Positions 9,028-17,445 of a DNA stretch of 64,000 nucleotides are shown here, piece by piece. Within the stretch, counting starts at the first letter, position 1. The number at the start of each line of letters is the position of its first letter. The notes under the pieces are model-generated. The model was given only the letters and a program-made list of their open reading frames with translations. It did not search any database and was not told where the DNA came from. The position numbers and the translations under genes were made by a program. The DNA is from Pseudomonadota bacterium (GTDB lineage: Bacteria > Pseudomonadota > Gammaproteobacteria > Xanthomonadales > Xanthomonadaceae), in the NCBI GenBank assembly GCA_023419315.1, contig JAEZYE010000032.1, forward strand, positions 1-64,000. The letters run 5' to 3'.

Positions 9028-11667
9028 ATGTCCCGCACGTCTTCCTGGTTCCGCCTCGGCCTGCGCCTGTCACTGCTGGCGGCCATCCTCCTGCTGAGCT
9101 GGCTGGTGATGCGGCAGTTGCAGCAGCACCGGCTGCTGTCCGACGCGGCGCAGGCGCGCGAACAGTTGCGCCTGCACGGCGACGCGCTGGAGTCGCTGAT
9201 TGCGCGCTATCGCGTGCTGCCGGTGGCGCTGGCGCTGGATCCGGAGATCCGCGCCGCGCTGGCGGTGGACGCCATCACGCCCGCGCAGTCGCAACTGCTC
9301 AGCCAGAAGCTCGAGCAGGTCAACGGCGCAGCCGCCACCTCCACGTTGACCCTGCTGGATCGCCACGGCCGGGCCATCGCCGCCAGCAACTGGCGCAGCG
9401 GCGACGCCAGCAACGTCGGCAACCACTATCACTTCCGACCGTATTTCCAGCAGGCGATGCGGCAGGGCTCGGGCAGCTTCTACGCCGAGGGCGTCACCAC
9501 TTCGGTGCCGGGATTCTTCATGTCCGAAGCCGTGCGCGATGTCCGCGGCGACTCGATCGGCGTGGTCGTGGTCAAGGTCGTGCTGCTGCCGCTGGAGCGG
9601 GAATGGGACGCCTCGTCGGATGAAGTCTTCGCCACCGACGCCAACGGCGTGATCTTCCTGTCCAGCCAGCCCGCCTGGCGCTACCGCGATCTGCATCCGC
9701 TCGGCGCCGCCGAACGCGAACGCCTGCAACGCACGCGGCAATACGGGCAGGCGCCGTTGCCGCTGCTCGGCTATCGCGTCAGCGAACGGCTGGATGCGGA
9801 CGTGCAGCGCGCGCGGCTTCCCGGGACCGGCGATGTGCTGTGGGTTTCGCTGCCGATGCGCACGCAGGACTGGACGCTGCACCTGCTGCGTTCGACCGAT
9901 GCCAGCGTCGCCGATGCGCGCACGACCGCCATCGCCGTGGCCGGCGCGTTGCTGGTGTTGGCCCTGATCGCGCTGTCACTGCTGCAACGGCGCCGGCTGG
10001 CGCAATTGCGCGAACGCAGCCGGGTCGAACTCGAACGGCTGGTCACGCATCACGCCGCGGAACTGCGCACCGCGCAGGATGGGCTCGTGCAGGCCGCGCG
10101 CAGCGCCGACTACGGAGAAAGCCCGAGCCTGCAGCATCTGCCGCAGGGCGTGTGCGTGGTCGATGCGCAGCTGAACCTGGTCGCCTGGAACCGGCGCTAC
10201 ATCGAACTGTTCAAGTTCCCGCCCGGCTTCATCCATGTCGGGCGGCCGATCGCCGACGTGTTCCGCTACAACGCGCAACGCGGCCTGCTCGGTCCCGGAC
10301 CGATTGACGAAGCCATCGATCGCCGGCTCAACCACCTGCGATCGGGCAAGCCGCACATGCACGAACGCGAGCGCGCCGACGGCAGCGTCATCGAGATTCG
10401 TGGAAATCCGCTGCCCGATGGCGGCTTCGTCACCAGTTACGCCGACATCACCGCGTACAAGTCGGCGGCGCGCGATCTGCGTTCGCTGGCCGACACGCTG
10501 CGCATGCGCATCGACGAAGCCACCCACGATCTGGCCGAAGCCAAACGCGAGGCCGAGCGCGCGAACCGCTCGAAAACGCGCTTCGTCGCCGCTGCCGTGC
10601 ATGATCTGCTGCAACCACTCAATGCCGCGCGCATGTTCCTGTCCGCCCTGCATTCGCGCCTGCACGATCCCAACAGCCGCGAGGTGGCCGATCACATCGA
10701 AGAAGCGCTGACCGCACAGGACGCCATCCTCAACAGCCTGCTCGACATCTCGCGGCTGGAGTCCGGCGCACTGGAAACGCGGACCTGCGATTTCCCCATC
10801 GCGCCGCTGCTGGAAACGCTGGCGCGCGAATTCGGCATCCTCGCTTCGGCCGCCGGCCTGCAACTGGACTGGGTGCGCAGCAGTGCGGTGGTCCGCAGTG
10901 ACGAAGCGCTGCTGCGGCGCATCCTGCAGAACTTCCTGTCCAACGCCGTGCGCTATACGTCGCGCGGCCGTGTGCTGCTCGGCGCGCGTCGCGAGGGCGA
11001 CGCCCTGCGCATCGAAGTGCACGACACCGGCCCCGGTATCGCGCCGGCCTTGCAGCGCGAGATCTTCGAGGAGTTCCGCCGGCTGGATGAAGGCGGCGGC
11101 GGTGCGGGGCTGGGCCTGGCGATCGTCGAGCGCATCGCCCGCCTGCTCGGCCATCGCATCGGCCTGCGCTCGACGCCGGGACGCGGCAGCGTGTTCTCGA
11201 TCACCGTACCGCTCGGGCTGGCCGGCGCGACGGCCTCCGCCGTGCAGGATGCGGAGGCGGTCGGCAATGACATTGCCCGCAATGATTCCTCGCTGGCCGG
11301 CTATCGCGTGTGGTGCATCGATGACGACGCACGCGTCAGCGCGGCCACGCGCACCCTGCTCGAACGCTGGGGATGCCGGGTCGAGCTGGCCGAAGGTGCG
11401 GATCAGGCATTGGCGGCAGCGGCACCCGGCAGCACGCCGGAGCTGCTGTTGCTGGACGTGCGCCTCGGCGACATCACCGGCCCGGAGTTGTATCCGCGAC
11501 TGGTCGAGCGCTGGGGCGCGGCACCGCCGGTCATCCTGATCACCGCCGAGCGCGACGAAGCGATACAGCAGCTGGCACGCGAAAACGGCTGGGGATTGTT
11601 GCCGAAGCCGGTGCGTCCGCCGGCCCTGCGCGCGCTGATGATGCAGACGCGGCTGCGCCACGCCTGA
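9028..11667 (+). CDS. Hybrid sensor histidine kinase: DctB-like periplasmic sensor, PAS, HisKA, HATPase, receiver
   Basis: An 879-residue membrane kinase. TM1 is about 10-30. The periplasmic PDC/Cache region carries FRPYFQ at 136-141 followed by a YAEGVTTSVPGFF block reminiscent of DctB/DctS sensors. TM2 lies near 317-337, with a PAS_7-type domain about 370-480. The HisKA motif VHDLLQPLNAAR has the phospho-accepting His near residue 525. A HATPase_c domain with HDTGPGIA follows, then a receiver with phospho-acceptor Asp near 810 in LLLDVRLGD. The C-terminal half resembles the CrbS/MxtR-type hybrid kinases that partner LuxR-type regulators. Start chosen at the ATG at 9028; the ribosome site is weak and upstream in-frame TTG/GTG codons exist. 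It converges on the response regulator gene, 15 bases away. Confidence 0.92.
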   Translation: MSRTSSWFRLGLRLSLLAAILLLSWLVMRQLQQHRLLSDAAQAREQLRLHGDALESLIARYRVLPVALALDPEIRAALAVDAITPAQSQLLSQKLEQVNGAAATSTLTLLDRHGRAIAASNWRSGDASNVGNHYHFRPYFQQAMRQGSGSFYAEGVTTSVPGFFMSEAVRDVRGDSIGVVVVKVVLLPLEREWDASSDEVFATDANGVIFLSSQPAWRYRDLHPLGAAERERLQRTRQYGQAPLPLLGYRVSERLDADVQRARLPGTGDVLWVSLPMRTQDWTLHLLRSTDASVADARTTAIAVAGALLVLALIALSLLQRRRLAQLRERSRVELERLVTHHAAELRTAQDGLVQAARSADYGESPSLQHLPQGVCVVDAQLNLVAWNRRYIELFKFPPGFIHVGRPIADVFRYNAQRGLLGPGPIDEAIDRRLNHLRSGKPHMHERERADGSVIEIRGNPLPDGGFVTSYADITAYKSAARDLRSLADTLRMRIDEATHDLAEAKREAERANRSKTRFVAAAVHDLLQPLNAARMFLSALHSRLHDPNSREVADHIEEALTAQDAILNSLLDISRLESGALETRTCDFPIAPLLETLAREFGILASAAGLQLDWVRSSAVVRSDEALLRRILQNFLSNAVRYTSRGRVLLGARREGDALRIEVHDTGPGIAPALQREIFEEFRRLDEGGGGAGLGLAIVERIARLLGHRIGLRSTPGRGSVFSITVPLGLAGATASAVQDAEAVGNDIARNDSSLAGYRVWCIDDDARVSAATRTLLERWGCRVELAEGADQALAAAAPGSTPELLLLDVRLGDITGPELYPRLVERWGAAPPVILITAERDEAIQQLARENGWGLLPKPVRPPALRALMMQTRLRHA

Positions 11668-11682
11668 TCCGCCTGCGCCGGA

Positions 11683-12324
11683 TCAGTCCTCCGGCGCTTC
11701 CGGCTCCAGCGCGGCGACCAGCAACGCGGCCTGCGTGCGGCTGGTGCATTCCAGTTTCTTCAGGATGGCGGTGACGTGCACTTTCACCGTGTTTTCCGCC
11801 AATCCCATTTCGTAGGCAATCTGCTTGTTGAGCAGGCCGTCGGCGATGCTCAGCAGCACGCGGAACTGCTGCGGCGTCAGACGCGCCAGCCGCGCCGCAA
11901 GCTGCGCATCGCGCTCGGATCGTTCGGCCGCACCCTGGGGGAAACAGGTATCGCCCTGCATCACGGCTTCCACCGCGATACGGATGGCTTCGACCGGTGC
12001 GGATTTCGGAATGAACCCGGCGGCGCCGAACTGTTGCGCGCGGCGGATGACCCGCGGGTGATCGTTGGAGGAAATGATGATCACCGGGATATCCGGCCGC
12101 TCGCCGCGCAGCCAGACCAGCGAGGAAAAGCCGCGCGCGCCGGGCATCGCCAGATCCAGCAGCACCAGTTCGACATCCGGTTGCGCCTGCAGGGCCTCGG
12201 TCAGAGCGGAGACGCTGGCTGCCTCGATCACGCTGTCGACTTCGATGGCTTCGCGCAGCGCATGCACCACCGCCGCCCGGAACAGCGGGTGGTCATCGGC
12301 GATGAGGAGCCTGGACAGATGCAT
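11683..12324 (-). CDS. LuxR/FixJ-family response regulator, partner of the hybrid kinase
   Basis: A 213-residue cytoplasmic regulator with an N-terminal receiver (LLIADDHPLF; phospho-acceptor in VLLDLAMPG; conserved Lys in IPKSAP) and a C-terminal LuxR helix-turn-helix (LTPQQFRVLL, then NKQIAYEMGLAENTVKVHV). The ATG at 12322-12324 begins MHLSRLLIADD; upstream in-frame codons add residues outside the fold. Its stop is 15 bases from the convergent kinase gene. A site sharing 19 of 21 bases with the one between dctA and the kinase gene lies 36-56 bases upstream, so this regulator probably binds both regions and controls itself. It is divergent from the porin gene. Confidence 0.95.
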   Translation of the reverse strand: MHLSRLLIADDHPLFRAAVVHALREAIEVDSVIEAASVSALTEALQAQPDVELVLLDLAMPGARGFSSLVWLRGERPDIPVIIISSNDHPRVIRRAQQFGAAGFIPKSAPVEAIRIAVEAVMQGDTCFPQGAAERSERDAQLAARLARLTPQQFRVLLSIADGLLNKQIAYEMGLAENTVKVHVTAILKKLECTSRTQAALLVAALEPEAPED

Positions 12325-12359
12325 GGCGCGCAGTGTCGCACGCGGTCCGCGCCGGCGAC

Positions 12360-12381
12360 CTAGTACCAATGCGCTATTGGT
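12360..12381. promoter_or_regulatory. Putative response-regulator operator between the regulator and porin genes
   Basis: CTAGTACCAA at 12360-12369 is the exact reverse complement of the repeats at 8930 and 8947. The following bases complete a perfect inverted repeat, ACCAAT-N5-ATTGGT (12365-12381). It lies 36 bases upstream of the response regulator start and 56 bases upstream of the porin start, suited to controlling both divergent genes. Confidence 0.6.
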
Positions 12382-12436
12382 CCGGCGGAAAACGGCTGCC
12401 ATCGTCCCGGCCGGTCCTGTCCCGGAACACCGCGCC

Positions 12437-13591
12437 ATGCGTCGAATCCTGCCCTTTTCCGTCGTGCTGTCGAGTCTGCTCGGGGCCGCACCCGCATTCG
12501 CGCAGACGCCGGTATCGGCCGATTTCAGCGGGCGCCTGTATTACGACGCGGCGCGCTTCGACAACGACGACCGCGGCCGCGACGAGCGCGATGGCGACAC
12601 CGTCCGCGCCGCGTGGCTGGGGATGAGCGGCAAGCTGTTCGCCCTCAACTACAAGCTGGAAGCGGATTTCGCCAACGACGATGTCATCGCGCGTGATGTC
12701 TATCTTGCCTGGACGCGCGGCAGCCAGACGTTCACGCTGGGCCAGTTCAAGCAGTTCTACACGCTGGATGACCGCGGCAGCACCAACCACATTCCGCTGA
12801 TCGAGCGCAGCCAGCTGGCGCAGTCGCTGGCACCGGGCTATCGCCTGGGCCTGGGTTGGAACGGCTACCGGAGCAACGGGCTGTTCTGGGCCGCCAGCGC
12901 CTACAGCCTGGAATCGATCGACGTCTGGCAGACGCCGGGACACGCCGGCAGTGCACGCGTCGGCCTGGCGCCTCAACGCGAAGCCGGCCGCGTGCTGCAC
13001 CTGGCCGTATCCGCCGGTCGCGAACACTACGATCATCCGGGCGCGAACGGCGCGAATGCGCTGCGCGTGCGTTCGCGCCTGGCCGGCTACTACGCCGACA
13101 ACAGCCGCCTGACGCTGATCGACTTCAGCGGCGGCCGCGATGTTGACGCCACGCGCTACGGCCTGGAACTGGCTGCGGTGCACGGACCGTGGTCCTGGCA
13201 GGGCGAATACGGACGCGCGGACTACGATGACGGCGCGCAGCGCGCGCGCATAGACGGTGGCTACGCGCAGATCAGCTGGCTGCTCACCGGTGAATCGCGG
13301 CCGTACGACGCCAAGGCCGGCCGCTTCGTTCAACTCAAGCCGCAACGCAAGAGCGGCGCGTGGGAACTGGCGCTGCGCTATGACCGCATCGACGGCCAGC
13401 AGAACGGCAACGGCATGGCGACCCCGCGCCACGTGCGCGGCGAATCCTGGGCCGCGGGCGTGAACTGGTACGCGCACCGCCACATGCGCGTGATGATCGA
13501 CTGGACCGAATCGCGCCGACGCGATCGGCTCGCCGCCCGCACGCTCGACGACACCGGCACGCTGGCCGGACGCGTGCAGTTCGACTTCTGA
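12437..13591 (+). CDS. Outer-membrane porin of the OprO/OprP type
   Basis: A 384-residue predicted beta-barrel with a signal peptide (MRRILPFSVVLSSLLG, cleavage after AFAQ). It ends in VQFDF, a terminal aromatic typical of outer-membrane proteins inserted by the Bam machinery. DVYLAWTRGS and TLGQFKQFYTLDDRGS near residues 90-120 fit the phosphate-selective porin O/P family, which also contains porins for other anions. The ATG at 12437 directly precedes the signal peptide. Being divergent from the response regulator and sharing its operator, it probably passes dicarboxylates or a similar anion into the periplasm for DctA. The substrate is inferred from context only. Confidence 0.82.
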   Translation: MRRILPFSVVLSSLLGAAPAFAQTPVSADFSGRLYYDAARFDNDDRGRDERDGDTVRAAWLGMSGKLFALNYKLEADFANDDVIARDVYLAWTRGSQTFTLGQFKQFYTLDDRGSTNHIPLIERSQLAQSLAPGYRLGLGWNGYRSNGLFWAASAYSLESIDVWQTPGHAGSARVGLAPQREAGRVLHLAVSAGREHYDHPGANGANALRVRSRLAGYYADNSRLTLIDFSGGRDVDATRYGLELAAVHGPWSWQGEYGRADYDDGAQRARIDGGYAQISWLLTGESRPYDAKAGRFVQLKPQRKSGAWELALRYDRIDGQQNGNGMATPRHVRGESWAAGVNWYAHRHMRVMIDWTESRRRDRLAARTLDDTGTLAGRVQFDF

Positions 13592-13669
13592 TCCGTCCGC
13601 GCGGCGCGCACCAACGCGAACGCCGCAACGTGGCACGATGTCCGCCCCACGCACAGGGATGGATTCGCC

Positions 13670-14932
13670 ATGCAGGATGACGCGTATCGTTCGCCGGCCG
13701 TGTTGAACGGCAAGGGCCTGCCTGCCGGCGATTCCTGGAGCGCGGAGCGTCTGGCGCAAGCGCGGCCGTCCATCCTGCGGGAAGAGGTGAGCCTGCCTGC
13801 CGCCGTGCTGCAGGCATCGGCGCTGGCACACAACCTCGACTGGATGCGCGGCTTCGTGGCCGCCTACGGCTGTCTGCTCGCGCCGCACGGCAAGACCACG
13901 ATGAGCCCGGCGCTGTTCGACATGCAGGCGCGCGCCGGCGCATGGGGACTGACGCTGGCAACCGCGCCGCAGACGATCGCGGCCGTGACGCATGGCGCAC
14001 GCCGCGTGCTGATGGCCAACCAGCTTGTCGGCAAGGCGAATTTCGAACTGATCGCCGACATGCAGGCCGCGCATCCGGACGCCTGGTTCGCCTGCCTGGT
14101 CGATTCGGCGGACAACGTCGCCGCGCTCGGGCGGCATTTCGCGGCGCGCGGACAGACCGTCCGCGTGCTGCTGGAAGTCGGCGTCAGCGGCGGCCGCAGC
14201 GGCGTTCGCGACACAGCGCAGGCCGAAGCGGTGCTGGCCGAGATCGCACGCTGGCCCGCGGTGGTGCTGGCCGGTGTGGAAACCTACGAAGGCGTGCTGA
14301 AGGAAGAGGCCCCGATTCGCGCCCTGCTCGCACGCACGGTCGCGTTATGGGAATCGCTGGAGGCGCGCGACGCGTTCGCCGAAACGCCGGCCGTACTGTC
14401 GGGCGCGGGTTCGGCGTGGTTCGACGTCGTGGCCGAAACCTTCGCGCCACTGGCCGGGCGCGCGCACATCGTCCTTCGCCCGGGCTGCTACCTGACCCAC
14501 GACGTCGGCGCGTACAAGCTCGCCGCCGAGCGCATGCATGCGGTCAATCCGGTCGCGCGCGCGATGGTGACGGGGCTCCGCCCGGCCTTGCGCGTATGGG
14601 CCTGCGTGCAGTCCCGGCCGGAGCCCGGCCGCGCCATCATCGGACTCGGCAAACGCGACGCCGCCTTCGATGCCGGATTTCCGTTGCCGGCCCTGTGGCA
14701 CCGGCCCGAACTGCACGACGACGCACCGCAGGCGGCGCCGGTCCACTGGCGGATCACCGCGATGATGGATCAGCACGCGTTTCTCGAACTGGCAGCGGAA
14801 GACGACCTGCGCGTCGGCGATCTGCTCTGCTTCGACATTTCCCACCCGTGCCTGACCTTCGACAAGTGGCGCCATCTGCTGGTCGTCGACGACGCGCATC
14901 GCGTCATCGGCGCGGTCGATACGCACTTCTGA
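13670..14932 (+). CDS. DSD1/D-threonine aldolase-like fold-III PLP enzyme (putative D-amino acid deaminase)
   Basis: This 420-residue protein has the alanine-racemase-like N-terminal barrel with the PLP lysine in HGKTTMSP (about 73-80), and a C-terminal domain ending HPCLTFDKWRHLLVVDD. The His-Pro-Cys segment matches the zinc-binding end of D-serine dehydratase (DSD1) and D-threonine aldolase relatives. It probably deaminates or cleaves a D-hydroxy-amino acid in the cytosol; the substrate cannot be told. The ATG at 13670 is the first in the frame. The gene stands alone between the porin and a convergent DUF1704 gene. Confidence 0.8.
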   Translation: MQDDAYRSPAVLNGKGLPAGDSWSAERLAQARPSILREEVSLPAAVLQASALAHNLDWMRGFVAAYGCLLAPHGKTTMSPALFDMQARAGAWGLTLATAPQTIAAVTHGARRVLMANQLVGKANFELIADMQAAHPDAWFACLVDSADNVAALGRHFAARGQTVRVLLEVGVSGGRSGVRDTAQAEAVLAEIARWPAVVLAGVETYEGVLKEEAPIRALLARTVALWESLEARDAFAETPAVLSGAGSAWFDVVAETFAPLAGRAHIVLRPGCYLTHDVGAYKLAAERMHAVNPVARAMVTGLRPALRVWACVQSRPEPGRAIIGLGKRDAAFDAGFPLPALWHRPELHDDAPQAAPVHWRITAMMDQHAFLELAAEDDLRVGDLLCFDISHPCLTFDKWRHLLVVDDAHRVIGAVDTHF

Positions 14933-14955
14933 AGCGCGCGCTGCCGGCGACGCCG

Positions 14956-16200
14956 TCAGGCCTGGGCGGTCAACTGGTCCATGCGGATGCGGTTGGCGAA
15001 CAGCGAGAACGCGAGCATGCCCGCGAGCCCGTTGGCGCGGCTGACCCACGGCGGCAGCCAGCGCGGCGTCATCAGCGCGCCGCTGTCGAACAGCGGATCG
15101 AAACGTTCCACGTCTTCCAGCGTCATCTTCCCAGCGAACAGGCGACGGCACAGCTGCAGCCGATCCTGCTGCAAGGCGTGCCGGAAGAACGTATGCACCG
15201 AGATCAGTCCGCGCAGGTACACGGTGTCCTTGGTGAAGGCCGCGCCTCCGGTCGGCGGCACGCCGCGGAACACGCGCTGCGCCGACGCGAAGCTCTCGCC
15301 GGTGCTCTGGCCGGCTTCGCGGAAGTAGTCGAACACCTGCAGGAAATCCGCGCCGGACAGGGCCATCGACACCGCCTCGATGCGCAGGCTGATGCGCTTC
15401 ATCCGTTCGATGTCGATGCTGCCGGTGATCTGCTCGGCGAAGGTCGCCAGGCCTTCCTGCGTGGTCGTACTGCGCGGTGACGACAGCGAGAGACTGGAAA
15501 ACAGCGGCTGCTCGCGCCCGTTCAGCGCCGTCAGCGAATGCACCAGCGCCTCATGGTGGTAGAGCTGCCGGCGGTCGTAATCGCTGAACGCCGCGCCGGT
15601 GCGCAGGCGGATGCGGGTGGCACCGGCCGCCGCCTTGGCGATGAGATCCGGATCCAGTTCCACCGTGATCAGCCGCTGGTCGAAGAAGTCGTCCAGATCG
15701 CGTTGCAATTGCAGTTGCAAGGCGGTGGCCGAGACGGGGATCTGTTCTTCCGGCGCGAGCAGTTCGCGATCCAGATCGTTGGCGATGCTGATGAAGTGAT
15801 GCGCCGCCTGGCGCGTGGTGGGGCCATTGCCCGGCAGCGGCGCCTCGGGCGTCCCGAACAGCGCGATCGAGTGGGTGGTGACGGCCGGGGTGCCGAGTGA
15901 TTCCAGCAGTTCGGCGGCCGTCATCCAGCCCTGCGCGGACTCGCGCAGATACAGGCCGAGCGGATGCGACGCATCGGCGGCGTCGCAGATCGCAGCCAGC
16001 TCGCGCCGTTCGGCGGTGAAATCGAGCTTCGGATAGGTGATGACCGGCAACTGCCGGTTGCCACGCGCCATGCCTTCGAGGAACGCCGCTTGCGTGGCCG
16101 CCGGCCAGCTCACCAGGTTCAGCAGCTTCAGTCCGCGCACCGCCTTGACCAGGCGCGCATCGAGTGCGGCGTGATGCGCGATGTCCGGTGATGTCTGCAT
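14956..16200 (-). CDS. DUF1704 (QEGLA-motif) protein, probable MATCAP-like zinc metallopeptidase
   Basis: A 414-residue protein containing the family-naming motif QEGLA at 248-252 and, 27 residues earlier, HEALVH at 216-221, an HExxxH zinc-binding signature. Members are often annotated 'flavohemoglobin expression-modulating QEGLA motif protein'. Eukaryotic relatives (MATCAP/TMCP) are tyrosine/glutamate carboxypeptidases of tubulin, in which HExxxH plus a Glu downstream binds zinc. The bacterial substrate is unknown. There is no signal peptide, so it is probably cytoplasmic. rsgA lies 30 bases upstream on the same strand. Confidence 0.8.
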   Translation of the reverse strand: MQTSPDIAHHAALDARLVKAVRGLKLLNLVSWPAATQAAFLEGMARGNRQLPVITYPKLDFTAERRELAAICDAADASHPLGLYLRESAQGWMTAAELLESLGTPAVTTHSIALFGTPEAPLPGNGPTTRQAAHHFISIANDLDRELLAPEEQIPVSATALQLQLQRDLDDFFDQRLITVELDPDLIAKAAAGATRIRLRTGAAFSDYDRRQLYHHEALVHSLTALNGREQPLFSSLSLSSPRSTTTQEGLATFAEQITGSIDIERMKRISLRIEAVSMALSGADFLQVFDYFREAGQSTGESFASAQRVFRGVPPTGGAAFTKDTVYLRGLISVHTFFRHALQQDRLQLCRRLFAGKMTLEDVERFDPLFDSGALMTPRWLPPWVSRANGLAGMLAFSLFANRIRMDQLTAQA

Positions 16201-16230
16201 GGAAGATCCTCGTCAGGCGCGCCGCGTGGC

Positions 16231-17355
16231 TCAGCGGCGCTTGTATTTCTCGTGCAGTCGCTTGCCCAGCGCCTTGACCTGCACCTTGGCCTCGGCCTTC
16301 TGAGCCAGCCGGGTGGCCAGCTTGTCGGCGGCGCTGGCCACTTCATCGCGCAACTTCAGGTAATTGAGGAAGCGTTCGTCGTCGATATCGCCGCGTTCGA
16401 TCGCCGCGCGCACCGCGCAGCCCGGCTCGCGCTGGTGCGAGCAATCACGGAACCGGCATTGCGCCGCAAGCGCTTCGACATCGGCGAAACCGCCTTCATT
16501 GAGGTCTTCTTCGCCGGTGGGCTTGAGTTCGCGCATGCCGGGCGTGTCGATCAGGCAGGCGCCGGCCGGCAACGGCATGAGCGCGCGATACGTGGTGGTG
16601 TGGCGGCCGCGCGAATCGCTTTCGCGCACTTCGCCGGTCTTCATGCGCTCATTGCCCATCAGCGTGTTGGTCAGCGTGGACTTGCCCGCGCCGGACGAGC
16701 CGACCAGCACCACCGTACTGCCCGCGCCCAGCCACGGCGACAACGCGGCCACGCTTTCCGCCGACTTCGCATTCACCGCCAGCACGGGAATGTCCTGGGC
16801 GGTGAGGTCGGCCAGCACGTCGATGGCGTCGCCGGCATAGTCGTGCCGATCCGCTTTGGTCAGCACGACCACCGGCTGCGCGCCGCCGTTGCCGACCAGC
16901 AGCAGATAGCGCTCGATGCGACGCGGATTGAAGTCCGCATCCAGGCCGCAGACGATAAACACCGTATCGACGTTGGCCGCGATCACCTGCTGCTGGTAAT
17001 GCTCGCCGGCCGCGCCGCGCTTGATGCTGCCGTGACGCGGCAGCAGCGCCACGATGCGCTTGCCTTCCAGCAGCACCCAGTCACCGACCGCCGGCCGATC
17101 CGGCGCGGCGGAACGATCCTTCCTGTAGCCGGGCGGACGCTGCCATTCCGGCAGCGATTCGGCCCGCAGCGACGCATCCGGGCCATCGGCCACGACATAG
17201 CCGGAGCGATGTTGCTCGATGACGCGCGCGGGCCGCGCATGCGGATGACGGGCGAGCAGTTCGATCCAGGCCGGATCCTCGGGCTTGCCGGTATACGGCC
17301 AGCCGATTGCGCGCAGCGGTTCCAGGTCCTGGGGAGCGGGGGGGTCGGGGAGCAT
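16231..17355 (-). CDS. rsgA: Ribosome small-subunit-dependent GTPase A
   Basis: A 374-residue circularly permuted GTPase that assists late 30S maturation. An N-terminal OB-fold is followed by the permuted G motifs: LTKAD (G4), GSSGAGKSTL (P-loop) and DTPGMREL (G3). The zinc-binding C-terminal domain is present in CRFRDCSHQREPGCAV. The ATG at 17355 gives MLPDPPAPQDLEPL, and length agrees with the family. It is followed by the DUF1704 gene after 30 bases on the same strand and is divergent from alaA. Confidence 0.96.
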   Translation of the reverse strand: MLPDPPAPQDLEPLRAIGWPYTGKPEDPAWIELLARHPHARPARVIEQHRSGYVVADGPDASLRAESLPEWQRPPGYRKDRSAAPDRPAVGDWVLLEGKRIVALLPRHGSIKRGAAGEHYQQQVIAANVDTVFIVCGLDADFNPRRIERYLLLVGNGGAQPVVVLTKADRHDYAGDAIDVLADLTAQDIPVLAVNAKSAESVAALSPWLGAGSTVVLVGSSGAGKSTLTNTLMGNERMKTGEVRESDSRGRHTTTYRALMPLPAGACLIDTPGMRELKPTGEEDLNEGGFADVEALAAQCRFRDCSHQREPGCAVRAAIERGDIDDERFLNYLKLRDEVASAADKLATRLAQKAEAKVQVKALGKRLHEKYKRR

Positions 17356-17445
17356 CCGCGGATTCTAGACGCCCCGCCGATTTCCGGGCGCGCGCCTGCG
17401 AACAATTCCGTTAAGCTGGCCGCCCACCCCCGCCGATCCGCCGCA

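Noticed and set aside
9976..11661. 561-codon minus-strand frame opposite the hybrid kinase gene
   Set aside because: Antisense to HisKA, HATPase and receiver domains; composition typical of GC shadow frames.
12374..14137. 587-codon minus-strand frame spanning the porin and DSD1-like genes
   Set aside because: It crosses two well-supported plus-strand genes and shows no motif.
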